Shown here piece after piece: positions 32,994 to 40,260 of a DNA stretch of 43,541 nucleotides; the first letter of the stretch is position 1; every line of letters starts with the position of its first letter. The stretch is from Bacilli bacterium (GTDB taxonomy: Bacteria; Bacillota_I; Bacilli_A; RFN20; CAG-826). The notes beneath the pieces are model-generated. The model was not told the DNA's origin. It saw only the letters and a list, made by a program, of their open reading frames with translations, and did not search any database. Location of the stretch: NCBI GenBank assembly GCA_017534425.1, contig JAFXWB010000011.1, positions 1 to 43,541 of the forward strand, read 5' to 3'. A program made the position numbers and the translations under genes.

Positions 32994-33232
32994 TATTTGG
33001 TTTCCTCCAATTCTAATAAAACTAACTCAGCTTCACTTTTGCGTAGAGTCAATTCGTAACCGCGAATAGTTACTTCAAGTGGATCACCTAATGGTGCTTT
33101 CTTTCTTAAATAAATGGTTGCACCTGGTGTGACTCCCATGTCGAATAGTCTGCGACGTAAACGTCCTTCGCCCGTTACTTTTTCGACTCGGCCAGTCTCG
33201 CCGATTTTAAATTGATCTAGTGTTTTTAGCAT
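32993..33232 (-). CDS. feoA: FeoA-domain protein (second copy, adjacent to feoB)
   Basis: FeoA is a small SH3-like cytoplasmic partner of FeoB. The 79-residue product has GETGRVEKVTGEG, RRRLFDMGVTPGATIYLRKKAPLGDPLEVTIRGYELTLR as its recognisable pattern: R-LxxMGxxPG, then APLGDP, then GYELxLR. It is the more typical of the two FeoA copies. Its stop overlaps the feoB start. Confidence 0.94.
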   Translation of the reverse strand: MLKTLDQFKIGETGRVEKVTGEGRLRRRLFDMGVTPGATIYLRKKAPLGDPLEVTIRGYELTLRKSEAELVLLELEETK

Positions 33233-33246
33233 ACATTCCTACCTTT

Positions 33247-33459
33247 CTATGCGACTAGAATCTTCGAGGCAATTGAGTGGTCTAAAGCTAGTCTGCCATT
33301 ATTAATGGCAACTACAACCCCTCCGTTGACTGAAGATAATACTTGAATGGTGGCATTTATGTTAATTCCAAGGTCTTCTAAATGCTTTTTAGTTTTATCG
33401 TCAGTTAAAATCCTCACGATACGAATATCAGTGTTTAAAGGCGCTAATGTAATTGGCAT
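33247..33459 (-). CDS. FeoA-domain protein (first copy, divergent)
   Basis: A 70-residue SH3-like FeoA protein that opens the operon. Recognisable parts are HLEDLGININATIQVLSS (equivalent of LxxMGxxPGxxIxV) and VVVAINNGRLALDHSIASKI (equivalent of the last strands). It lacks the APLGDP segment, and its Met-Gly motif reads DLG. A ribosome-binding site GGAGG precedes the ATG. Tandem feoA copies are known from other Firmicutes, where the roles of the two copies are not settled. Confidence 0.88.
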   Translation of the reverse strand: MPITLAPLNTDIRIVRILTDDKTKKHLEDLGININATIQVLSSVNGGVVVAINNGRLALDHSIASKILVA

Positions 33460-33482
33460 AAAATACCTCCTTTCAGTAATTA

Positions 33483-33498
33483 GTTAGTCATAACTAAC
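33483..33498. promoter_or_regulatory. feo operator 1 (palindrome downstream of the -10)
   Basis: A perfect inverted repeat GTTAGT-CATA-ACTAAC covers the expected transcription start of feo. It resembles the half-sites of DtxR-family iron boxes (TTAGGTTAG...). The adjacent DtxR-type gene is the natural candidate regulator. Confidence 0.7.
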
Positions 33499-33505
33499 CG
33501 ATTAC

Positions 33506-33533
33506 ATTATAGAACTGTATTTTTAGAAAGCAA
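33506..33533 (-). promoter_or_regulatory. feo operon promoter
   Basis: On the minus strand, TTGCTT (33528-33533), a 16-base spacer and TATAAT (33506-33511) lead toward the feoA copies. The start would be near 33499, inside operator 1. Confidence 0.72.
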
Positions 33534-33540
33534 GAAAAAA

Positions 33541-33560
33541 GTTAGTCATTTCTAACTAAC
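33541..33560. promoter_or_regulatory. feo operator 2 (palindrome upstream of the -35)
   Basis: The half-sites GTTAGT and ACTAAC recur here with an 8-base gap, 43 bases from operator 1 and on the other side of the promoter. The two sites bracket the -35/-10 region. Confidence 0.65.
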
Positions 33561-33582
33561 TATCTTTTTCTTTATTTAAATT

Positions 33583-33945
33583 TTATCTTTTTACGTGTTT
33601 CTTAATTGCTTCCCAAGTCTCGTCTGATAAGTCATGTTCAACTCGACAAGCATCTTCATAAGCTGTTGATTCACTAACACCAAGATTGATGAACATTTGA
33701 GCGAGAAGTTCGTGTTTTTCTAGGGTTTTCTCGGCAATTTCTTGTCCAGTAGGTGTTAAATGGATATGACCTTCCTTATCAATTTCAATAAGTTTTTCGT
33801 CTTTCAACTTACTCATTGCGACAGAAACAGAAGGTTTAGAAAAATTCATTGCTCGGGCAATATCAATAGAATGAACTCCATCTTTCTCTTTCGAAAGCTG
33901 AAGGATCTTTTCTAAGTAATCTTCTTTTGACTCAAATCTTTTCAT
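33583..33945 (-). CDS. DtxR/MntR-family metal-dependent regulator
   Basis: This family binds Fe(II) or Mn(II) and then DNA. The 120-residue protein consists of a winged-helix domain (about 1-62, with SIDIARAMNFSKPSVSVAMSKLKD as recognition region and GHIHLTPTGQEIAE as wing and following helix) and a dimerisation/metal domain (KHELLAQMFINLGV, EDACRVEHDLSDET with His and Glu/Cys ligand positions). It lacks the C-terminal SH3-like domain, so it is MntR-like in build. It is separated from the feo operon by that operon's promoter and operators, reads in the same direction, and most probably controls it. Confidence 0.88.
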   Translation of the reverse strand: MKRFESKEDYLEKILQLSKEKDGVHSIDIARAMNFSKPSVSVAMSKLKDEKLIEIDKEGHIHLTPTGQEIAEKTLEKHELLAQMFINLGVSESTAYEDACRVEHDLSDETWEAIKKHVKR

Positions 33946-33993
33946 TGGTGAAATAATACAACAAATACTTTAATAAAATCAATAATGGTGGTG

Positions 33994-34788
33994 CTACTCA
34001 AGGTACATTTCTCTAAGTTTAGTGATATCAACTTTAAGAATGTTTTCTAAATAAGATATAACTCCGCCATATTTGGAATTAATGATTTTGATAGTTTCTT
34101 CTAAATATTCAATTTTGGCAGAAAATACTTCTAATAGGTCTTGTTTATATTGTTCATTATAAAATGGACGGTCTTTTACAGCTTCAATTAATCTATCTCT
34201 TCTTTTTTCCATTGCGACATTAGACAAAAGATAATCTTCTATTTTAGTGTCTTCATCAACTCCAAGAGCGGATTCAATAAGATATGCCGCTACTCCAACG
34301 CGGTCTTTTCCTTGTGAACAATGGAAATAAATAACACGTTTATTATCAGACATAATAATCTTAAAAAGATTAGAGAATGCTTGTTGCCCTTCTTCGTTAT
34401 CGACAAGTTCCTTATAAGTTCTTACTAAATGTTTAAAACCTGTGTCACCTTGATTCATAAACCATAAAAGGTTTCCATCATCATGTGCGATATCTTCTTT
34501 TTTATGTTCGTGTTCAAAAGTAGTGAAATTATGATACTTGACACCCTCTAAACGATAATCAGGGCGATAAGTAAACTCATCTTTACTTCTAAAGTCAACA
34601 ATATCAGTTAAATGTAAAGATTCTAAAATAGGTACATCTTCTTCTGATACTTTATTTAAAGAGCCTCCGCGGAAAAGACGACCAAATTTAATGGTCTTTC
34701 CATTAGCTCCTTTTAAGCCACCTAGGTCACGTATATTCTTTTGTTTAGATAGTTCGTATACTCTCATTTTAGAAGTTAACATCGTCAT
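33994..34788 (-). CDS. Tyrosine-protein phosphatase (PTP-type, HCxxGKDR)
   Basis: A phosphatase of the bacterial MptpB/Tyr_phosphatase-3 kind. The 264-residue protein shows NIRDLGGLKG near residue 18 (the NxRDxGG signature), DIVDFRSKDEF, the P-loop FHCSQGKDRVGVAA with the catalytic Cys near residue 157, and a helical C-terminal part. Substrates may be phosphotyrosine or phosphoinositides; not determinable here. The start could be 34788, 34782 or 34767: the last begins two bases past the TAA of the upstream gene and is equally plausible. It is coupled to the STAS-kinase gene. Confidence 0.82.
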   Translation of the reverse strand: MTMLTSKMRVYELSKQKNIRDLGGLKGANGKTIKFGRLFRGGSLNKVSEEDVPILESLHLTDIVDFRSKDEFTYRPDYRLEGVKYHNFTTFEHEHKKEDIAHDDGNLLWFMNQGDTGFKHLVRTYKELVDNEEGQQAFSNLFKIIMSDNKRVIYFHCSQGKDRVGVAAYLIESALGVDEDTKIEDYLLSNVAMEKRRDRLIEAVKDRPFYNEQYKQDLLEVFSAKIEYLEETIKIINSKYGGVISYLENILKVDITKLREMYLE

Positions 34789-35917
34789 ATTTATCTAATA
34801 AAGATAAAAGACGACTTCGACAGCCTTCAAGTCTTACATTATTATTTGGTTCATTAACTCTATTCCACCAAACCATATGGAGGTAGGCAATAAGTTTAAT
34901 CTTGCCAATAATATCTTGATCTTCTTTACCTAAGTACATTTTGAGTAAGGCATAGTAAAGTCTTTGAGCATCTTTACCTTCAATCCCAAAGAATCTCTTA
35001 CAGTTGCCTGGATCATCTTCATCAAATGCGACATATGGAGCATATAGTTGAGCAAGCTCAAAGATTGGATGTCCCACAGATAAAGTGTCCATATCTATAA
35101 GAAGTAATTCTCCATTTTGAACCATGATATTTTTGAAGTGACAATCACCATGAATAAATGTTTGACGTTCTTCTATGTTATCAACAATCTTCTTAAGTTT
35201 TTCGTAATGCTTTTCATCAAGATAAGGCTTAATTAATTCAACTTTTTCTTGATAAATTTTCTTCATATTTGGAATGTCTGGAGAAGTACAAACGGTGGTG
35301 TTAATTTTCTTTAATAATTGGTGGTATTTTTCCAAATATTCCGGCATTTTCTCAGGATTTTTCGATAAAAGACCCTTCAAAGATGAACAGTCTAACATCT
35401 CAAAACAAACACCTAATTTATCTCCTGCTTTAACAATATCAAATGAAATTGCAGTAGGGATTCCAAGGATGAATGCTTGTTTAGCAAGTTTGAGTTCTCT
35501 TTCGATTTGATGTGGATCACTAGTGCGGTTAAATACCTTAACAATAGTGTCTTTATCAATTCTATAAACGGTGGAGAAAAAACCATCTCCAACGACTTCA
35601 GCATTAGAAATATCAACCTTTCTAAGTGCCTTTCTAATATCAATTAATTCAGTAAAGCCAGTCATGGCAAAAGTGTCAAATACTTCCAAAGAAGTCTCTA
35701 TTACGGAAAAGTCTTCGTAATTCTGTTTTAATTTTAAAACTACTCTTAAACCTGCTGAAGAGATATAGCTAACATTTGAGAAGTCTAAGATTAGTTTTTT
35801 AAACTCTTGTTTTTGAGCAATCTCAAAAATTTCATTCTCTACTTGTGGGGCGGTTGATGAATCAATTCTTCCTTCTGGAAAAATAATTAAAGTTTGTCTA
35901 CTTTTTTCAAATTTCAT
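34769..35917 (-). CDS. STAS domain fused to an aminoglycoside-phosphotransferase-like kinase
   Basis: A 382-residue two-domain protein. Residues 1-100 form a STAS domain of the anti-sigma-factor-antagonist type, with LDFSNVSYISSAGLRVVLKL including the conserved Ser that is phosphorylated in SpoIIAA-like proteins. Residues 105-380 form a kinase of the APH/choline-kinase fold: VGDGFFSTVYRIDKDTIVKVF (nucleotide-binding loop and Lys), FIHGDCHFKNIM (catalytic loop), and LLIDMDTLSVGHPIFELAQ (metal site). STAS-APH fusions of this type occur in gut and rumen bacteria; their substrate is unknown to me. The adjoining tyrosine phosphatase suggests an antagonistic pair. A terminator of the upstream gene precedes it. 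Confidence 0.8.
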   Translation of the reverse strand: MKFEKSRQTLIIFPEGRIDSSTAPQVENEIFEIAQKQEFKKLILDFSNVSYISSAGLRVVLKLKQNYEDFSVIETSLEVFDTFAMTGFTELIDIRKALRKVDISNAEVVGDGFFSTVYRIDKDTIVKVFNRTSDPHQIERELKLAKQAFILGIPTAISFDIVKAGDKLGVCFEMLDCSSLKGLLSKNPEKMPEYLEKYHQLLKKINTTVCTSPDIPNMKKIYQEKVELIKPYLDEKHYEKLKKIVDNIEERQTFIHGDCHFKNIMVQNGELLLIDMDTLSVGHPIFELAQLYAPYVAFDEDDPGNCKRFFGIEGKDAQRLYYALLKMYLGKEDQDIIGKIKLIAYLHMVWWNRVNEPNNNVRLEGCRSRLLSLLDKYDDVNF

Positions 35918-35929
35918 AAATTACTTGTA

Positions 35930-35954
35930 AAATAAAAAACCGACAATGTCGGTT
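35930..35954 (-). terminator. Terminator downstream of the 87-residue gene
   Basis: On the minus strand, AACCGAC/GTCGGTT (35948-35954 with 35938-35944) is followed by TTTTTTATTTT. It ends transcription from the right before the STAS-kinase gene. Confidence 0.8.
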
Positions 35955-35960
35955 AATTAA

Positions 35961-36224
35961 TTAAATCTTTCTTCCTTTTTCTTTTTCAACAAGTTCACGT
36001 GATCCGTCAACTTTCTTATAAATTTCATAATAAGGTTTTTGTAAACGACGTGGTTCAAGTGAGCCATCATCTTTACCTTGGTGGAATGCTTCGGTTGCGG
36101 CAATTTGATTTAACATGCTTTTACCATATTCTCTAGCTTGATCTAAAGAATAAAATGACTCTTCAATAATTTCAATGTGTCCGTCTGGATAAGAAACTAA
36201 AACTTCAAATACTTCCCCTGCCAT
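35961..36224 (-). CDS. Conserved small hypothetical protein
   Basis: An 87-residue soluble, charged protein. It begins MAGEVFEVLVSYPDGHIEIIEESF and has a predicted alpha-beta character, with a helix SLDQAREYGKSMLNQI and a C-terminal strand ending in Lys/Arg-rich residues. A ribosome-binding site (AAAGGAG) precedes the ATG, and a terminator follows, so it appears to be a genuine monocistronic gene. I do not recognise the family. Confidence 0.65.
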   Translation of the reverse strand: MAGEVFEVLVSYPDGHIEIIEESFYSLDQAREYGKSMLNQIAATEAFHQGKDDGSLEPRRLQKPYYEIYKKVDGSRELVEKEKGRKI

Positions 36225-36279
36225 AAGTTATCTCCTTTGACTGTCTTTATTTTAATAAACATACGCTTTTTCTTCAAGG

Positions 36280-37389
36280 TTAATCCGAGAAATCGGTATC
36301 TTGAACAATATAGAACGTATATTCTGGATATTTCTCCTTTAATAAGTTGATAATATCAGCCATCTTCTTTTGAGGATTTTCGTATTTAAAATCAAAAATT
36401 AAATCAAATGTAATAAGTTTCTTTTCTTCGTCTAAATAGAAACCATGTATTTGGCTAATTCCTTGCTCGTTTTCAACAAGTTTATAAATATAATCTTTGA
36501 TTTCTTTTACTTCTTGGTTTGTCTCGTTGGTGGCATAAATGCCAACAGTTAAAATTGTTCCAGTTTCAGCATAAACTTTAGAAGCAATTTGTCTAGACAA
36601 ATGGTGGATCTCAACTGCAGTTAAAGAATCATCAATTTCGATATGAACTGACGCTATTGCTTTTCCTTCACCATAATTATTAATAATTAAATCGTATGCA
36701 CCTTTAACTTCTGGGAAGGAACAGACTAGATGTTTGATTTTATCAATTTCTTCTTGGCTAGCTCTTTGACCAATAATTAAAGAAACACCTTCATGAAGCA
36801 CTTCGATAGCAGTTCTAATAATAAATAGACCAATAACAATACCGATATAACCTTCAATGTTGATTTTTCCGCCTGATGCTAGTGAAGTAATAATGCCTGC
36901 TACTGTAGCAAGAGATAACAAAACATCAAACAAAGCATCTTTACCACTTGCTTTAAGGGGTTCTGAGTTAACTTGTTTTGCTACCTTAAGGTAGTATAGA
37001 CCAATAAATACTTTAACTAAGACCGCTAATGCGATGACAACAAGTGAAACAATAGAGTAATCAACAGTTGGTTTTTCAATTAAGGCTTTGATTGATTCAT
37101 AAATAGCTAATACACCAGCGGCTAAAATGATTAAACCGATAATAAGAGAAACAAGATATTCAACTCTACCATGTCCATATGGGTGTTTCTTGTCTGGTTT
37201 TTTACCTGCAAGTTTTGTCCCGATAATTGTAATTATGGAAGATAATGAATCTGATAAGTTATTAATTGCATCAGAAATTAATGCGACAGAATGTGCAAGT
37301 AAACCAATCACTGCTTTTGCAGCTACTAAGAAAAGATTGGCAATAATACCAATAAAACTAGTCTGAATAATCTTCTTTTCCCTATTCAT
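36280..37389 (-). CDS. Cation diffusion facilitator transporter
   Basis: CDF proteins export divalent metals in exchange for protons. The 369-residue protein has six transmembrane helices and a C-terminal cytoplasmic domain, with an additional second cytoplasmic ACT-like stretch (about 285-369). The TM2 site reads SDAINNLSDS and the TM5 site GKDALFDVL. The DxxND...DxxxD pattern, lacking the His found in zinc exporters, resembles the Mn(II)-exporting MntE/MneP kind. KKPDKKHPYGHGR after TM2 is the conserved loop. Mn(II) (or Fe(II)) export would fit with the iron genes nearby but is inferred. Confidence 0.85.
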   Translation of the reverse strand: MNREKKIIQTSFIGIIANLFLVAAKAVIGLLAHSVALISDAINNLSDSLSSIITIIGTKLAGKKPDKKHPYGHGRVEYLVSLIIGLIILAAGVLAIYESIKALIEKPTVDYSIVSLVVIALAVLVKVFIGLYYLKVAKQVNSEPLKASGKDALFDVLLSLATVAGIITSLASGGKINIEGYIGIVIGLFIIRTAIEVLHEGVSLIIGQRASQEEIDKIKHLVCSFPEVKGAYDLIINNYGEGKAIASVHIEIDDSLTAVEIHHLSRQIASKVYAETGTILTVGIYATNETNQEVKEIKDYIYKLVENEQGISQIHGFYLDEEKKLITFDLIFDFKYENPQKKMADIINLLKEKYPEYTFYIVQDTDFSD

Positions 37390-37416
37390 AACGACAAAAT
37401 TATAGGATTTTCGAAT

Positions 37417-37896
37417 TTATTTTGCTAATTCTTCTTTAATCTTATCTTCAAATGATTTAGGTTTTGCGGTTGGCTCAAAACGTCCAGCAAATTCGCCGTT
37501 ACGACCAATTAGGAATTTAGTGAAATTCCATTTGACTTTTTTAAGTTTGTCACTTTCATTTTGCGAACAAAGCCATTTAAATAATGGATCAGCATTTTCA
37601 CCATTAACTTCAAGTTTGGCAAATCTTGGGAACTTAGTTCCGAATCTAAGTTGGCAGAATGAATTAATTTCTTCTGCTGTACCTGGAGCCTGTTTAAAGA
37701 ACTGATTGCAAGGGAAATCTAAAATTTCAAATCCTTGATCATGATACTTTTCGTAAAGTTCTTCTAATTCATCATATTGAGGAGTGAAACCACATTTGGT
37801 GGCTGTATTTACTATAAGTAATACCTTTCCTTTGTATTCTGAGAGAGAAAAGTCTTCACCTTTTTGATTTTTAACTGAAAACTCATAAACTGACAT
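37417..37896 (-). CDS. Glutathione peroxidase family thiol peroxidase
   Basis: A thioredoxin-fold peroxidase that reduces H2O2 or lipid peroxides. The 159-residue protein has NTATKCGFTPQY (peroxidatic Cys in place of selenocysteine, near residue 36), DFPCNQFFKQAPG with the second Cys near residue 64, and WNFTKFLIGRNG near the C terminus. In bacteria without glutathione such proteins use thioredoxin. It probably protects against peroxides formed from iron. A ribosome-binding site (GGAGGAAAT) precedes its start. Confidence 0.92.
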   Translation of the reverse strand: MSVYEFSVKNQKGEDFSLSEYKGKVLLIVNTATKCGFTPQYDELEELYEKYHDQGFEILDFPCNQFFKQAPGTAEEINSFCQLRFGTKFPRFAKLEVNGENADPLFKWLCSQNESDKLKKVKWNFTKFLIGRNGEFAGRFEPTAKPKSFEDKIKEELAK

Positions 37897-37996
37897 AATA
37901 ATTTCCTCCTATTTGTAATTAAATGATTAACTAATCACGCCTAAATAACAAGTGAAATGCTTTAAATAATTTTTATGAAATATTAATTTCATCCTG

Positions 37997-38002
37997 TATA
38001 AT
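37997..38002 (+). promoter_or_regulatory. -10 element of the HAD phosphatase gene
   Basis: A perfect TATAAT preceded by TG (37995-37996) lies 11 bases before the ATG; the -35 is weak. The predicted 5' UTR is only about four bases long and no ribosome-binding site is seen. Confidence 0.5.
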
Positions 38003-38013
38003 AATCACAGCGC

Positions 38014-38814
38014 ATGAAAAAGAATTCTGAAATTAAAATCATATTTACCGACATAGATTGGACTATTCTTAATCACGGACACGGCAAACATGTCTATGAC
38101 ATGAAAAGCATTAAAGCTTTAAAGAAGGCCCAAAAGAATGGTGTAAAGGTTTTTATTTCAACTGCTAGACCACATGAAAGCCTTAAGTTAACAGGATTCT
38201 TTGATATCTTTAAACCTGACGGAATGGTTTTATCAAATGGTGGAGTCATCTTCATTGGAGATGAAATTATTTACCACGATTTTATGGAACCAGAGTTAGT
38301 TAAACGTATTTGTGAAGTCGCCAAAAAACGTGATATTGTCATTCAATTTGTTGATGAATATGATCGTTGGATAAGCGCTCCTATAAATGAAACTGCACAA
38401 CATTATTTTGATGTTTATTTCGAAAAATTACCGGAAATTCGTGGATATAATGGGGAAAATGTTTCTGGAGTTTTACTATTCTGTGAGGCTGATCAGGATG
38501 AAGAAATCATTAAAGAAATCAATCATCCTGAACTTGATGTTTTTAGACTTTTCCCATATGCAATTGATATTCGTCATCACCTAATTAGAAAGAATGATGG
38601 AGTACAAAGAGTACTAGATTATTATGGCTATACAGGTGATGAAGCATTAGCAATTGGTGATGACGTACCTGATGTACATATGTTTTTACTATGTAAAAAC
38701 TCAGTTGCACTTGGTAATGCTCACCCAGATGCAAAAAAGGCTGCCACATATGTAACTTCTCATATTGATAAGCACGGTGTAGCAAAAGCCTTAAAACACT
38801 TTAATATTATTTAA
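38014..38814 (+). CDS. Cof-type HAD phosphatase
   Basis: Members of this subfamily dephosphorylate sugar phosphates and similar metabolites. The 266-residue protein shows HAD motif I as IIFTDIDWTILN (DxD, with Trp-Thr in place of Gly-Thr), motif II as VFISTARP, the Cof cap domain in the middle, motif III Lys in IRKNDGVQRVL, and motif IV as AIGDDVPDVHM. Cof proteins usually have GDxxND; here it is GDDVPD. The length is normal. It is convergent with the tyrosine phosphatase gene, the stops lying two bases apart. Confidence 0.88.
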   Translation: MKKNSEIKIIFTDIDWTILNHGHGKHVYDMKSIKALKKAQKNGVKVFISTARPHESLKLTGFFDIFKPDGMVLSNGGVIFIGDEIIYHDFMEPELVKRICEVAKKRDIVIQFVDEYDRWISAPINETAQHYFDVYFEKLPEIRGYNGENVSGVLLFCEADQDEEIIKEINHPELDVFRLFPYAIDIRHHLIRKNDGVQRVLDYYGYTGDEALAIGDDVPDVHMFLLCKNSVALGNAHPDAKKAATYVTSHIDKHGVAKALKHFNII

Positions 38815-38815
38815 T

Positions 38816-39277
38816 TTATCTTCTTTCTTTTATTAATAATTTAGTGATGATGTTTTCGCAACACTGAGTTATTTGTTCAACGACTTCATCAAATTGACCT
38901 GTATACCAAGGATCATCAATAAACGACATGTTTTCTGAATATTTTGTAATCATTTGACATTTTTCTGGCAAATTTCCAAATAATCTTTCCATATATCTTT
39001 TATTTAAATCATCTATGTAAAAGACATAATCAGCATTATTTAGTTCATCTATTGTGATTCTTTTAGCGTGGTGCTCAAAAAATGGTATTTCCTTATTATA
39101 AAGTGCACGTTTCATAGGCGGATAAATATCATTGCCTATTTCTTCTAATGAGGTAGCTCGGGAAAGAACAAAAAAATCTTCTTCAAGAGAATACCTCTGA
39201 AGAAGATGTTTCATAATCCATTCTGCCGCTGGAGATCTGCAAATGTTCCCGTGGCAGACAAAGATAATGGTTTTCAT
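38816..39277 (-). CDS. Low-molecular-weight protein tyrosine phosphatase
   Basis: The 153-residue protein has the LMW-PTP P-loop VCHGNICRSPAAEW with nucleophilic Cys near residue 8, followed by the typical RATSLEEIGNDIYPPMKRAL region, and the acid-loop IDDPWYTGQFD with general-acid Asp near residue 122. In other Gram-positives such enzymes act with tyrosine kinases of polysaccharide synthesis; no such kinase is here. It follows the small membrane-protein gene by three bases, so they are co-transcribed. Confidence 0.9.
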   Translation of the reverse strand: MKTIIFVCHGNICRSPAAEWIMKHLLQRYSLEEDFFVLSRATSLEEIGNDIYPPMKRALYNKEIPFFEHHAKRITIDELNNADYVFYIDDLNKRYMERLFGNLPEKCQMITKYSENMSFIDDPWYTGQFDEVVEQITQCCENIITKLLIKERR

Positions 39278-39280
39278 TAA

Positions 39281-39616
39281 TTAGATGAAAAGGAAGGCAA
39301 TAAATAAACCGTATCCAACCAATTCAAGTAAAAGTAAGATACGTCCAAGGAAATTACCAAAGTAATTTGCAAAGTATCTTTTAATTCTTACATATTTTGT
39401 CATAGAAGCAATCCAGTTAAAGAACCAAACTGCTGAAGCTGCTGCAAAGAAAATTGCAGGTTTCAAATTCTCTTTTACCTTATGTAAGATGGAGCCATCA
39501 GTTGCTCTGAACGCATAATAGAACTTAACGTAGAAAAATGCGACGACGCAGAGTAAGATGGCTTGTAAGATGAATTGGACCGCGGCCCTTGTTTTGCATG
39601 ATTCAAATGTTCTCAT
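39281..39616 (-). CDS. Small integral membrane protein of unknown function
   Basis: A 111-residue protein with about three transmembrane segments (roughly 14-34, 53-70, 90-110) and positively charged loops between them (KTRAA at the N terminus, KYVRIKRYF in the middle). No family is recognised. Its gene precedes the LMW-PTP gene by three bases and runs divergently from the NUDIX gene. Confidence 0.6.
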   Translation of the reverse strand: MRTFESCKTRAAVQFILQAILLCVVAFFYVKFYYAFRATDGSILHKVKENLKPAIFFAAASAVWFFNWIASMTKYVRIKRYFANYFGNFLGRILLLLELVGYGLFIAFLFI

Positions 39617-39667
39617 ATTACTTAAATTTTATTTACTTCTTTGATTAAAATCAATAATATATTTTTT

Positions 39668-40072
39668 ATGGAAAGCAAAAAGAGAGAATTATTCGTTGTA
39701 GCAGGCGCCATTATAAAAGATGGAAAAGTATTTTCAGCGCAACGAGGCAATTCTGGAAAAACTGCTTTTAAATGGGAATTTCCTGGTGGAAAAATAAATC
39801 CAGGAGAAACTCCAGAGCAAGCTTTAGCAAGAGAACTACAAGAAGAACTTTCTATTAACGTAAAAGTGCATGATCTTGTTTATCAAGTTGTTGATGAATA
39901 TGAAGACGTAATTCTTCACATTGATACATATAGATGTTCATTAATTTCAGGCACTCCAACTTTATCAGAACATATCAATATGGCGTGGTCCAATAAAGAA
40001 GAACTCGATAAGCTTGAATTCTCTCCTGCTGATGATCCGGTCCTGGCCAAAATTAAATCACTGTATCTGTAA
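39668..40072 (+). CDS. NUDIX hydrolase, MutT-like (8-oxo-dGTPase type)
   Basis: The 134-residue protein has the NUDIX box (GKINPGETPEQALARELQEEL) with G(x)5E(x)7REuxEE; the final Gly of the motif is replaced (EELSI). The early GNSGKTAFKWEFPGGK and late WSNKEELDKLEFSPADDPV agree with the MutT/CTP-pyrophosphohydrolase group that cleans the nucleotide pool. The start at 39668 was chosen; an in-frame TTG at 39641 precedes it in a spacer with a probable -10 (TAATAT, 39655-39660). No ribosome-binding site is visible. Confidence 0.85.
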   Translation: MESKKRELFVVAGAIIKDGKVFSAQRGNSGKTAFKWEFPGGKINPGETPEQALARELQEELSINVKVHDLVYQVVDEYEDVILHIDTYRCSLISGTPTLSEHINMAWSNKEELDKLEFSPADDPVLAKIKSLYL

Positions 40073-40081
40073 AAATTTTTT

Positions 40082-40164
40082 GCAGCGGTGGCGAAATTGG
40101 TAAACGCGTAGGCCTCAGAAACCTATCCTTAGGGTTGAGAGTTCGAGTCTCTCCCGCTGCACCA
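40082..40164 (+). tRNA. tRNA-Leu (anticodon CAG)
   Basis: A type II tRNA of 83 bases: acceptor GCAGCGG/CCGCTGC, anticodon arm TAGGC/ACCTA with loop CTCAGAA (anticodon CAG, codon CTG; one C-A mismatch at 31-39), a short variable arm (CCTTAGG), T-stem GAGAG/CTCTC, discriminator A and encoded CCA. It begins nine bases after the NUDIX gene stop. Confidence 0.92.
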
Positions 40165-40225
40165 AATGTTAATAAATTAGTTCTGAAATTAACCTAAGTT
40201 TGTTTTACAAAAAGTACATTTATTG

Positions 40226-40254
40226 TTGAATATTGAGCATTTAAATGTTATATT
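40226..40254 (+). promoter_or_regulatory. Promoter of the tandem-repeat RNA
   Basis: TTGAAT (40226-40231), a 17-base spacer and TATATT (40249-40254) with an upstream TG at 40246-40247 (extended -10). The start would be about 40261. It is a strong promoter for a gene-free 100-base interval, which supports an independent RNA gene. Confidence 0.72.
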
Positions 40255-40260
40255 AATTTT

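Noticed and set aside
39641-39667. Longer NUDIX protein from TTG 39641
   Set aside because: The added residues are nonconserved and lie over probable promoter sequence; MESKKRELFVVAG is a normal family start.
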